Shown: one piece after another, positions 1 to 8,100 of the stretch | Layout: every line of letters starts with the position of its first letter | Numbering within the stretch: position 1 is the first letter of the stretch | Assembly (NCBI GenBank): GCA_003024985.2 | Contig: PXIH01S0012260.1 | Length of the DNA: 11,722 nucleotides | Reading direction: 5' to 3' (one strand) | From: Euperipatoides rowelli | Taxonomy: Eukaryota > Onychophora > Udeonychophora > Euonychophora > Peripatopsidae | Program-made: the position numbers and the translations under genes | Notes under the pieces: model-generated | Database searches by the model: none | Told to the model about the DNA's origin: nothing | Seen by the model: the letters and a program-made list of their open reading frames with translations, nothing else

Positions 1-607
1 AAAAACGCTCGAAATTCAAGATGGCAGTCAATCTGACGCTTCCAGGTGCATTCTAGGGAATTTTTTTTTTTTTTATTTAATGTTTTATGACACTTTATTT
101 TAACCCATAAGATTTAAATGCAAAACTTATAATAAAAAATTTTGATTTCTCGACAACCCGGTCCCTTTAAGTGCAAGGAAAATAAGTTTTATGTAACTAT
201 AAATTAGATTATTACCTCATATGTCCCAGAAATCCTTTGCACTATTGCACACTTTGTACAAATCCCGTAAGAGCCGGAAAATTTTTGCAAATGTAAATAG
301 CAACTGTGTGAGCAATAAAAAAATGTGATAGAAGATATGATTGGACCAGTCTCCATTATATACATGCCGTTTTAAATTACATAAATGCATTTGTGTCAGC
401 AAGTTATATCTTTTCTGAATGGAATATTTGTAAAATAGCAGCTGTTGTAAATGTGAAAGATGAACCAGTTTATTAACTCAAGAGTCTAACATTTTTTTGT
501 GTGTGCATTATATTAGTTTTTCTTATATCTTATCAAGTTTTATTGAATATTTCTAATGACTGAACATGTTTTTAATTTTAACATCCAGAATTAAAATTAT
601 ATTTCAG
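1..607 (+). other. Intron 3' part upstream of the DPH7 penultimate exon
   Basis: No exon is recognised here. The stretch ends in a pyrimidine-rich acceptor (tatatttcag at about 598-607) that opens the next DPH7 exon in phase 2. A T-run sits at about 61-74. The parts at 1-60 and about 210-400 are less AT-rich than the rest and may be old repeat, but no family is recognised. An open frame on the minus strand at 217-402 (61 codons) resembles nothing I know. Confidence 0.55.
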
Positions 608-780
608 TTATGATGAGAATATTCTTATTTGGGATATTCGGAACTATAATTCTCCTCTAAGCTCCACTGCAGTTGGAGGTGGAATTTGGAGATTGAAGTG
701 GCAGCCTGGGACCGGACAATACCTTCTAGCTGCGTGTATGCATAATGGTTTCCATATTTTAAATTGTGAAAATATCAGTG
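608..780 (+). CDS. DPH7: DPH7 (diphthine methyltransferase) penultimate exon, partial gene
   Basis: This exon encodes 57 full codons of a WD40 propeller protein. DPH7 (WDR85) hydrolyses the methyl ester of diphthine on elongation factor 2, the step before final amidation to diphthamide, in the cytoplasm. The reading frame starts at 609, after one base completing a split codon, and gives YDENILIWDIRN, the end of a WD repeat. It continues with GGGIWRLKWQP and LLAACMHNGFHILNC, which match the characteristic DPH7 run (GG-x-WR-x-KW-x-P, then LLAACMH-x-GF-x-IL-x-C) as I know it from vertebrate orthologues. The acceptor atttcag precedes 608. The donor is CAGTG|GTAAGT at 780/781, leaving one base of the next codon. 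The exons encoding the N-terminal two thirds lie before this window. Confidence 0.9.
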
Positions 781-941
781 GTAAGTTATTATGTTCACTG
801 AAATCATAAAATATTAACAATATTTATTTTACAAAAAAACATCAACTTAATTTTATAATTAAAACTTAAAGATAAACTGTATTTAAAAATATAAAAAAAA
901 TTAAAAAAAAAAAAAAAGTTTTAACAAAATTATTTGTTTTT

Positions 942-979
942 ATCAGAGGTCAAAATGGAACTCCATTTTGACCTCTGAT
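942..979. repeat. Perfect foldback, 18-bp arms, 2-base loop
   Basis: The arm at 942-959 (atcagaggtcaaaatgga) is the exact reverse complement of 962-979, with only AC (960-961) between them. A G-T pair and three A-T pairs extend the stem outward (938-941 with 980-983). It lies in the DPH7 intron. The core caaaatgga is shared with the centre of the larger foldback at 4714-4855. It may be the remnant of a foldback/MITE element, or an assembly fold-back artefact given the very tight loop. Confidence 0.85.
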
Positions 980-1320
980 GAAACATTAGTTTTTTTTATA
1001 CTGTATATATTTTTAAATACAAAGTTTTAACTTTAAGATTTAATTATATTTATTTTAGTTAGGACTGTGCATATTTATGAAGATTGTTTTTGCTTAACAT
1101 TAAAATAAAAATTAGGGAAAAATGGTATCAAACAATCATTTTTTTTAAAATACAAAAATCCATCAGAAAAATGATTTTTTCAGGCATTGTTTTTCTACTT
1201 GTATTTACTGTCATGTTCTCAAGCATATTTTTCAGAATGTTATTAACCCCATTGTACCTGACAATTTTCACTTCTATATCACGGTATCAATATTTGATAT
1301 GTCAACCTAAATTGATTGAA

Positions 1321-1920
1321 ATGAGTATCGTAATTGAAGAGGTCCATAACTATGTTTATTTCGGTTCAATTGATTACTACAAGTTTAAACCAGATATGTG
1401 AATCAACAGACAAATGAAAATAGGCTAGAGTGCTTTTGGAAAATTAAATAATATTTTAAAAGGAAAACTTCCTTTATGTCTCAAAAGGAAAGTTTTTGAC
1501 CAGTGTGTACTACCAGTGATGACATATGGTGCTGAAACTTGGCCACTCAATGCAAAGATGATTCAAAAANTACAAACCACTCAAAGAAATATGGAAANGT
1601 GNANGATAGGAGTAACANNGATAGATAGACAAAGGATTGAATGGATTAGAGCACAAAAGTTTGATATTAAAAGAGTAAAGAATTTAAAGTGGAAATGCCA
1701 ATGGGCAGGGCATGTAGCAAGAAGAAAAGATTTAATAACTACCGAAATACCATCTGGATTCCAAAAGACAGAAAACAACCATGAAGGAGACCTTATGTCA
1801 GATAGGAGGATGAAATAAATGTTTGCTGCATAAGATTGGAAACGAATTGAAGATAAAAATTCATTAAGAAATCTTGGGTAGGCCTTCATCCAGCAGTGAT
1901 TTGATAGAGGCTGTATTAAT
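1321..1920 (+). mobile_element. Decayed non-LTR (RTE-like) retrotransposon, C-terminal end of the reverse-transcriptase ORF
   Basis: One frame (codons starting at 1321, 1324 and so on) reads colinearly through the region C-terminal to the reverse transcriptase in a family widespread in arthropods. In order it shows VHNYVYFGS, SAFGKLNNILKGKLP, KRKVFDQCVLPVMTYGAETW (about 1488-1545), QTTQRNME, RIEWIRAQ, LKWKCQWAGHVARRKD (about 1684-1730), then DWKRIEDKNSLRNLG and AFIQQ-FDRGC near 1834-1914. It is interrupted by in-frame stops at 1399, 1426, 1816, 1831, 1879 and 1897, but no frameshift is needed. Six N bases fall within it (1570, 1598, 1602, 1604, 1618, 1619). There is no endonuclease or RT core, so it is a 5'-truncated dead copy, inserted sense to DPH7. 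Clade assignment (RTE versus a relative) is from memory of the MTYGAETW and QWAGHVARR motifs. Confidence 0.85.
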
Positions 1921-2168
1921 ATATTTTGATATATTGATGTAGCATAAGATAGGTCTACAAATATATAATGTAAAAGATATGTTCAGAATTGGCTAAAAAA
2001 AATACATTTTTTTTTTGTCCAATAAAGTTGAATTGTAATTATGGTAATTTTATTTTTGACAAAATGTATGGTTTTGCATTACAGGTCCCATAATTTATTT
2101 TAAGTTCTAAGTTTATTTTAAATTTAAACTATTAAGGTTTTAAATTAAGAATTCAATTTTTATTTCAG

Positions 2169-2371
2169 ATTCTCAACCAATGGTAGTATCTTATATGAAG
2201 CACGAGTCTCTCGCATACGGAGTTGACTGGCAGGAACTAACTGATGACTCTCTTTCTGGAACAATAGATGACCCAAAGACTATTGATAAATCTTCAGAAG
2301 CAAAAATGTTTATTGTTGCATCATGTTCTTTCTATGATCATGTTCTTCATTTATGGAGTTTTACTACATAG
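2169..2371 (+). CDS. DPH7: DPH7 terminal coding exon
   Basis: With the G carried over from the previous exon this gives DSQPMVVSYMKHESLAYGVDW, and later KMFIVASCSFYDHVLHLWSF, with stop TAG at 2369-2371 (66 codons plus the split one). The pattern H-x-S-LAYG-x-DW, then a variable acidic linker, then A-[TS]-CSFYDH-x-LHLW, is diagnostic of the DPH7 C-terminus and closes the WD40 propeller. The linker between the two motifs (about residues DDSLSGTIDDPKTIDKSSE) is much shorter than in mammals, where it is a long variable insert. The ATG at 2180 is internal, not a start. The exon is preceded by a strong acceptor (tttttatttcag), and phase fits the upstream donor exactly. The two exons together give about 124 residues of the protein. 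Confidence 0.92.
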
Positions 2372-3100
2372 ATGGAAATATTTCAGAATTGCATTTAATG
2401 CGAAAACAAACTAAAAAATCTTGAACTAATTAAATACCACTTAATGTTTGGAAAGAATTGTTGCATTTAATGTTGTTAACAAGACTCGCTTAATTCAAAG
2501 AACAGGATGAAAATTTGAATGCTGATTCTGAGAAATAGCCTAGATCCAAGATCCATTTGTATTTTTGTTAATTTTTTACTCAATTTTAACAGTATATACT
2601 GTAATTTAATAATGAGAACAAATGAATATAAAATACATTAACAGAAATATAGTAGGCCTACACTACAAAACATTTACAATCTAGGAGTAATTTTTTTTTT
2701 TTGTACTTGACAAGGCAAAAAGGCTGAAAAACATGCATCTAAAGATGGTAGAATAGTCAACCATTTACAAGAATTCTGTACTTCAAGGATCTGGATTCAA
2801 AACACTACTGGTGTAAAAACCTTGTACAAATAGTTTGTTTAAAAAACAAACTCAACCAGAAAACTCACTACTCCTTTAAGTGAATTAAAGGATTGAAAAA
2901 TATGGAAAAGTGAGATAACTCTGAATGAAGATTGAAAAAGAAATCAAGATTTATGTAAATAAAAATTGTATTTCCACCTCATATGCATGAATATAGTTTT
3001 TTTAAAAAAAAGAAAAAAGCTCACAATTAAGAAAGAACAGTAATGATTTTAAAAGGTCATATCATTGCACAATTGCAATAAAGTATCAATTAAAACTAAA
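2372..3100 (+). other. Probable DPH7 3' untranslated region
   Basis: AT-rich, with no coding signal. It contains a T-run at about 2690-2702 and the small palindrome gtaggcctac near 2652-2661. An earlier AATAAA stands at 2958-2963. The better end signal is at 3077-3082, so the UTR is inferred to run to about 3095-3100. Confidence 0.5.
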
Positions 3101-3117
3101 GTGTGCTTCATTGTTTG
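3077..3117 (+). terminator. DPH7 polyadenylation signal with GU-rich downstream element
   Basis: A canonical AATAAA at 3077-3082 is followed about 20 bases later by gtgtgcttcattgtttg (3101-3117), a typical GU/U-rich downstream element. It lies about 700 bases after the DPH7 stop on the same strand. An alternative AATAAA at 2958-2963 has a weaker downstream region. Confidence 0.6.
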
Positions 3118-3310
3118 AATTAATTAAACTAATTTAAACGAGGAACATTAGAGAGATGGTTAATCATATTACATTAGAATAGTTGTGCTAAGAATTGTCA
3201 AAATATTAATTCCACTGGAATCACATTTTTTTATTTTAATAATTTGATGTAATGATCGCTACTCTAATTTAAGCCATTTTACTTTGAAATACAATTAGTG
3301 TTTATAAGGC

Positions 3311-3390
3311 TGGAAGATTAGTCTAGTTGGTATAGTTTCTGGCTAATCTAACAAGACATACTGCTAAGCATGTCGTTTGATGCTCAGAGA
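3311..3390 (+). mobile_element. Degenerate tRNA-derived SINE head
   Basis: TAGTCTAGTTGG at 3319-3330 fits the Pol III A-box pattern TRGYNNARNNGG. CGTTTGATGCTC at 3374-3385 is a decayed B-box (compare GGTTCGANTCC), 43 bases further on, which is a normal spacing. The sequence between them is tRNA-like in length but does not form a clean cloverleaf. No body, tail or target duplication was recognised, so this is a head fragment or a very old copy. Confidence 0.4.
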
Positions 3391-4462
3391 AATTATTAAA
3401 AAAATTTGAATTTTCTTAGTGTTTTTTAATACAGAATTCTTTAGATTATTTTGTAAACAGGTTTGAATTAAGTTTCTGACTTACAGTATGTGAAAATCAT
3501 CAAGTAATGATAATTCCTCGTATACATTCATATATAGAATGCTATTTGACAAGAATTATAAAGTAATTCAACTAGTCTATTTAAAAAATAATATATTGTA
3601 TATACTTAAAATAATTTAAATATTCATGATAATATACAGTATTATCGTGAATAGCTTACTTAAATTGTTTAAAACAAAAATATGTTAAATCACATGTGTA
3701 AAGGCACAGTTGATTTTTGTTTATGTATTGTTTACTCTTGTTAACCTTTTTATTAGTAAACGTCATGTTAGTATAATCTGAACAATTATGATTGTAAAAA
3801 ATGCATAAACAATCTAATTCTTTTATACATGCAAATTAATGCTAATTATTAATCTAGTTTATTTTGCATGTGTGCATTCTGTTATTTAAGAATGCTATAC
3901 ACATACTTTTATTTCCGCACTCTGCTGAAATGACTACATTCCATCAGGTGTTAGCTCCTCTCACTGATATGTTAGAGTGGTGTAGCCACTCCAGGGTCTG
4001 TATCCATCCCCTGCATCTTAGCTGCAGCCATTGTCGATTTCTAATATGGGGCTTTTTATGTCTTTTATTTTTCACAGCAAATTACTGTTGCTGGATTTAT
4101 TTCACAATAAGCAGTTTGGACTTCAATCTCTTGTTCCTGTCTTCATTCTTAATTTGTAGTGAAGCCTGCACTATAATATACGGTAGATTTAAAAATAAAG
4201 TGTTTAGAAATAATTGAATAAATTATAGTATCCAAAATACATGTATTCTGTAGTCTACTCATTCAAGGATACTTTTTTTATTTATTTTAAGTTTTTGCAA
4301 GCATGCTAATAGTAAAAAAATGAGTGCAGAAACAAGCTTTATTTTTGTTCTTTGTACTCTGGAACTTTTCTCATTGTCAGCTCTAATTATAATGCAAAAT
4401 TAAGTGAAAGTTATTTACGGTGATTGTAATTTATTTTCAAGGAATTTTGCTCACACAATTCC
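3391..4462. other. Intergenic, no gene recognised; contains a GC-richer island
   Basis: Most of this stretch is plain AT-rich sequence. From about 3900 to 4180 the composition is clearly less AT-rich and includes gtagccactccagggtctg and ctgcatcttagctgcagcc. A 117-codon frame (3864-4217, +) crosses it, but its translation is hydrophobic and Cys-rich with no recognisable domain. I see no Kozak context or splice structure to support it. The island is more likely an old transposon fragment. Confidence 0.4.
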
Positions 4463-4570
4463 CTAGTCTACATTTTATAGAAAATAATTTGTACTTGTAA
4501 TTAGTTTCTTTTAAAATATCTTTTATGGAAACTAGTTACATTTTATATAAAATTACTTGTACTTTAACTA

Positions 4571-4852
4571 AAGAAAGAAATCTTTGTCAGAAAAAAAAAT
4601 TCAGTGCCTGGACCGGGACTCGAACCCAGATCTCCTGCATTCCGGGCAGTTGCTCTATATCCATTAAGCTACCCAGANTTCTGACAAACTGCACTCATAT
4701 TTAAGGTGTTATGCAATACAAAGAGAAATGATGAGCGCCTAACAAACAAACTGTTAGTTTTTAAATTTGTCCATTTTGAAGATTATTTCAAAATGGACAA
4801 ATTTAAAAACTGTAACAGTTTGTTTGTTAGGCGCTCATCATTTCTCTTTGTA
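4571..4852 (-). mobile_element. 282-bp composite insertion (tRNA-like plus foldback) with 14-bp target duplication
   Basis: The 14-mer ttgtactttaacta occurs at 4557-4570 and again at 4853-4866. Removing one copy and everything between restores an uninterrupted minisatellite unit (acttgtactttaactagttattttt). The inserted DNA contains, on the minus strand from high to low coordinates: a long foldback (arms within 4714-4855), a 25-base spacer, a tRNA-like sequence (4605-4678) and a T-run (4599-4591). No open reading frame or A-rich tail is present, so it is non-autonomous. A 14-bp duplication suggests LINE-type mobilisation, but the foldback resembles DNA-transposon MITEs. The duplication lies in a tandem array, so chance or unit phase could contribute. 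Confidence 0.6.
4605..4678 (-). pseudogene. tRNA-like sequence (GGA anticodon position), bounded by 10-bp inverted repeats
   Basis: On the minus strand it folds as a cloverleaf. Acceptor stem NTCTGGG pairs with TCCAGGC, with two G-T pairs. The D arm is GCTT/GAGC and the anticodon arm ACTGC/GCAGG, with one mismatch. The T arm is CTGGG/CCCGG with loop TTCGAGT, and A73 follows. The A-box TAGCTTAATGG and the B-box GGTTCGAGTCC are excellent. The anticodon loop CCGGAAT would give GGA (serine), but position 33 is C instead of U and the long variable arm of tRNA-Ser is missing, so a working tRNA is unlikely. A nine-T run (minus strand, 4599-4591) supplies a Pol III stop. Inverted repeats TTTGTCAGAA (4583-4592) and TTCTGACAAA (4679-4688) flank it. 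One N sits at position 1 of the acceptor stem. Confidence 0.65.
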
Positions 4853-4855
4853 TTG
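4714..4855. repeat. Long foldback, 67/69-base arms, 6-base loop
   Basis: The arm at 4714-4780 is the reverse complement of 4787-4855 along its whole length, except for two extra bases in the right arm (CA within ctgtaacag, about 4811-4817). The loop is GATTAT (4781-4786). The outer three pairs fall in the target-duplication copy. The arms contain gcgcctaacaaacaaac and end at the centre in tccattttgaa. Near-perfect identity implies either recent origin or gene conversion. Transcribed on either strand it would make a dsRNA of about 67 bp. Confidence 0.9.
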
Positions 4856-5700
4856 TACTTTAACTAGTTATTTTTAAGAAGTAACCTTTATGGTACCTAT
4901 CTACAGTGTACAATTTAAAAGAAATAACATATATAATTAGATACTTTGAAAAAAGTTATTTTACAGAAAGTATATTGTACTTGAAACTAGTTACTTTTTA
5001 TAGAAAATAACATTTCAAAGTCAAACTAGTTACTTTTAAAAGTATTTTTTATGGTTAACTAGTGACATTTTAGAGAATATAATTACATATATACAGTAAC
5101 TAGTTACTTGTTAAAAAGTAACTTTTTGTTGTTGACTATTTACATTTTATAAGAAGCAAGTTTTATGTGACTAGTGACATTTTATAGAAATTAACATACT
5201 TTAACAGTTATTTTAAAGGAAATACTGTGAAATCATTAACTAGTTACTTTTAAAAAATAATTTTTATGGTAACAAGTTACATTTTCTAGAAAATAATTTA
5301 TTTCAAACTAGTTACTTTTTAAAAGTAACTTGCAACTAGTTATTTTTAATAGAAAGTAACATGAACTTTAAACTAGTTAAAAACTTTTATGTTATCTAAT
5401 ACCTTTTATAGAAAAAACCCCATACTTGAAACAAGCTCCTTTGAAAAATAAACTTATAACCAATGACATTTTAGAGGTAATGTGTACTTGTAACTATTTG
5501 CTTTTAAAAAGTAACATTTATGGTAACTATTGACATTTTATAGGAAATAAATTTTGAAAACTAACATGGTACTAGTAACTTTTGGTAACTAGTTACATTA
5601 TAGAGAAAGTAACAACTTTTAAAAACTTATGGTAACTAGTAACTTTAAAAGTAACTTATATGGTAACTAGTTACATTATAGAGAAAGCAATTTGCTATTA

Positions 5701-6360
5701 GAACCAGTTTTATTAAAAAAAGTAATTTTATAAACAGGCTTACAATCATAATGTAAGCTATATGTTTAGAAATCGTTGCATTAAATCTACATGATTATGT
5801 AGGCTATTATTTTTTAAAAAAAATATACAACAGAGTACAATAAAAGACAATTTATGTATTCTAATTAAAAATGATCAAACAATTTTTTACAACAAAAGCA
5901 GTATTTCAATTTACAAAACCTGTTTAAAAATAGAAATTGCATAAATACCTTTTTTTTTTTTTACAAAGATTAGACCATATGTAGTAATAAATACAAAAAA
6001 ATGCAAAACAGCTAACAAAATATAAATTGGTCTATATATTTTAGAAAACAATAAAAAAAACTACATAGTTTTGAGAAACAATATTACATATTTTATTTGG
6101 GAACCAATAAGAAACTCAATGATCAGTATCAACTGAATTTTTGGAACATTCCATTATATATTAAAAATCTTTATATAAGGGCTCTTTTTTTTTTTTTTTA
6201 AAGTCGAAGTCAGAAAAATTAAATAAAAAATCATGGCCACTATTTCCTTAATTAAAAATAATAGTTGGAACTATTAATTAGTGATCGAGATACAAACCCG
6301 TTAATTATTTTATCAACTTTCTGTCATCACCAACAGTCTTATTATTAAATCAAGTCATCG
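5701..6360. other. Intergenic AT-rich DNA, nothing recognised
   Basis: No open frame, tRNA or repeat structure is supported. The stretch holds homopolymer A and T runs (for example about 5950-5962 and 6186-6199) and very AT-rich sequence only. Confidence 0.6.
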
Positions 6361-6369
6361 GTTTTACAA

Positions 6370-6520
6370 GTCAGTGAATAAATTGTTCTACTTTTACTAT
6401 AAAGGCAAATAACAATAATGTGCTGTAGCTTTTTAAATGTTAAATTTAGTTTCTTTAATTATCTTCCAAGTGGAATGCAATCAACAATTTTGTTTCTTAC
6501 AATTTTACACTGGTGACCCA
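6370..6520 (+). mobile_element. Possible LTR end and primer-binding site of an LTR retroelement
   Basis: TGGTGACCCA at 6511-6520 resembles the TGG-starting primer-binding site found next to the 5' LTR of Ty3/Gypsy-type elements. It is preceded by cttacaattttaca|c, where ACA (6507-6509) could be the LTR terminus. About 130 bases upstream, tcagtgaataaattgttctac carries AATAAA (6377-6382), as LTR R regions do. No second LTR, 5' TG terminus, gag or pol frame was found, so only a fragment could be present. This is a motif-level suggestion only. Confidence 0.25.
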
Positions 6521-8040
6521 GCTAGCATGCGTAGGGATTTTACTTTTGTTATCCCTGCTTGAAATTTACATTTTGAGAAGTGAAATATTTTTCTAATTTT
6601 AATTACTTGGGTATTTCCTTGCCATAATTTTAAAATCAATATCAGTAATCCTTTTTTCAGTTATCTTTGGTCCTATTAGCAGTTTGAATAAGGACTTAAA
6701 TATTTTTTTAATGAAATTTGTAAATACATATAATTTAATGGAATGAAATATTTTCCTTTTGCATTCTCATGTCAAAAATGATAGCCAGTATATTTTAATC
6801 CTTGAATATGAATTGATTAATTCAAATCAGACCAATTAAAAATTAATTTAACTAAACAGTGTCGGACAAGATAGTGTTTGAATTGGTGATACAGTACTTT
6901 TCTAATCATTGATGAACTATATGATACTGTTTAGTGAATTGAATATACTGTTTCTTTTAAAGATGCCACTATCTTTTGATCTTCATTCAAGGAATGGAGG
7001 CTGTCATTGTCATATACTGTACATCAGAAACAAACCCTTCCTTCACACATATTCATCTATACATATCCACTAGAGGCAAAGTCTCTAAAATGACTAAAAA
7101 GAACATGAATAAGTTTCTTTAAACTAAATATATTTTTGTAACAGTTGCAATAAAACTGTGTATCACAATTTTACCTTATCAAAGATCTTTCAGTTCAACC
7201 AGTTCACCACTATTATTTAGTAGCTATCTTAAATGAATCCCTTTTTTAATTGTTGCTGGGTTTTTTTTTTTTTGTTATTTCGTACTGCAGTTTTCCATAA
7301 GTTCATAACATTATTTTTTAACTCCTATTCCAGGTTTTTTAAAATCCTAAATCACCATAGACTCTAGTTGTTTCGCCATTGAGACAGTTAGTGTATATTG
7401 TTTTTTTTTTATTAAACTTATTTTTAGTATTGAACTTATCTTAGTATTAATTTTTTTTTATGGTGATTACACCTCTAGATTGGACTAGAGTATAATTTGC
7501 TAGAAATTTTAGAATATTGATTAAATTTTTAATTATTAATATTTTTTTTAATGTCAAATTGCACTTTATTATTTTTTGAACCAGTTATGACCTTTGGACA
7601 AGGTATACTATTTTGGGAGTCACTATTCAGATTTGATTAGGGATTTAAAAACAGTCTCTACCTAACAGATGAGTGCCATAAATTTATGTGAAAATTTGTC
7701 AATTTTTATTCAAGTAAATTTAATATGTCCCTCACAAATGTTTAAATTAGTTGTTTTAATTTTTCATTATGATCATTAAAGTAGACCTTGTGTATTGGGC
7801 CACAAACTAATACATAGCAATTTAATTTGTGTAAACCTTACCAGATTTGCATGTCTAACAATAAACAAATATGTTCTTCTAAGATTTGATAAGTTTCACA
7901 GTTAATGTATAATGTAATTCCATTATCCCTTAAACGTGAGTTGTTGAATGACAACAAATATGATGTACAGTAGCTGAAATTATATCGTTTTCAAGCTTCT
8001 GTATATTACAATATAAATAGCAACTTAATGAAACACTTTT
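6521..8040. other. Intergenic AT-rich DNA, nothing recognised
   Basis: No supported gene or repeat. There are T-runs at about 7260-7273, 7400-7410 and 7450-7459, with scattered short direct and inverted words of the kind expected in such AT-rich sequence. Confidence 0.6.
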
Positions 8041-8054
8041 AAAAATACAGTATA

Positions 8055-8100
8055 TGCAATTATTTGTATTATATAAATATAATATGAAGAAATAATTGCA
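8055..8100. repeat. AT-rich stem-loop
   Basis: tgcaattattt (8055-8065) pairs with aaataattgca (8090-8100). Inside it, tattatat (8067-8074) pairs with atataata (8077-8084), with an internal loop on one side. The structure is exact but of such low complexity that chance is a fair explanation. It is too short for a typical pre-miRNA. Confidence 0.45.

Larger units (their letters stand above)
781..2168 (+). other. Last intron of DPH7, with a foldback and a dead retrotransposon
   Basis: This is a GT-AG intron of 1388 bases: donor gtaagt at 781, acceptor tttttatttcag ending at 2168. It is phase 1, with a G at 780 joined to AT at 2169-2170 to make GAT. It contains A-rich tracts (about 890-917), a perfect short foldback (942-979), and an RTE-like retrotransposon fragment in the sense orientation (about 1321-1920). 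The flanks of those elements are plain AT-rich sequence. Confidence 0.85.
4463..5700. repeat. Degenerate minisatellite, about 70-bp unit with palindromic core
   Basis: A diverged unit repeats across the region, roughly ctagttacattttatagaaaataa, then gtacttgaaactagttac, then ttttaaaaagtaactttta, then tggtaa. The first two copies begin at 4463 (ctagtctacattttatag) and 4532 (ctagttacattttatata), 69 bases apart. Clear later copies are found around 5225-5330, 5460-5550 and 5580-5690. About a dozen units are estimated by eye. Two parts are self-complementary: TAACTAGTTA and AGTTACTTTTAAAAGTAACT. The array is broken at 4571-4852 by an insertion and resumes in phase afterwards. Confidence 0.8.

Noticed and set aside
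217-402. 61-codon minus-strand frame in the DPH7 intron
   Set aside because: No domain and no splice structure; possibly part of an old repeat but unsupported as a gene.
1084-1320. N-terminal half of the 105-codon frame as part of the retrotransposon
   Set aside because: Retroelement-like residues are recognisable only from about 1321 (VHNYVYFGS). The upstream part is hydrophobic AT-driven translation.
3864-4217. 117-codon plus-strand frame
   Set aside because: Hydrophobic, Cys-rich translation without a domain, start context or splice support; probably chance across a GC-richer island.
4463-5700. CRISPR-like or satellite array
   Set aside because: Units are diverged with no constant-repeat/unique-spacer alternation, and the window is an animal nuclear genome; it is a degenerate minisatellite.
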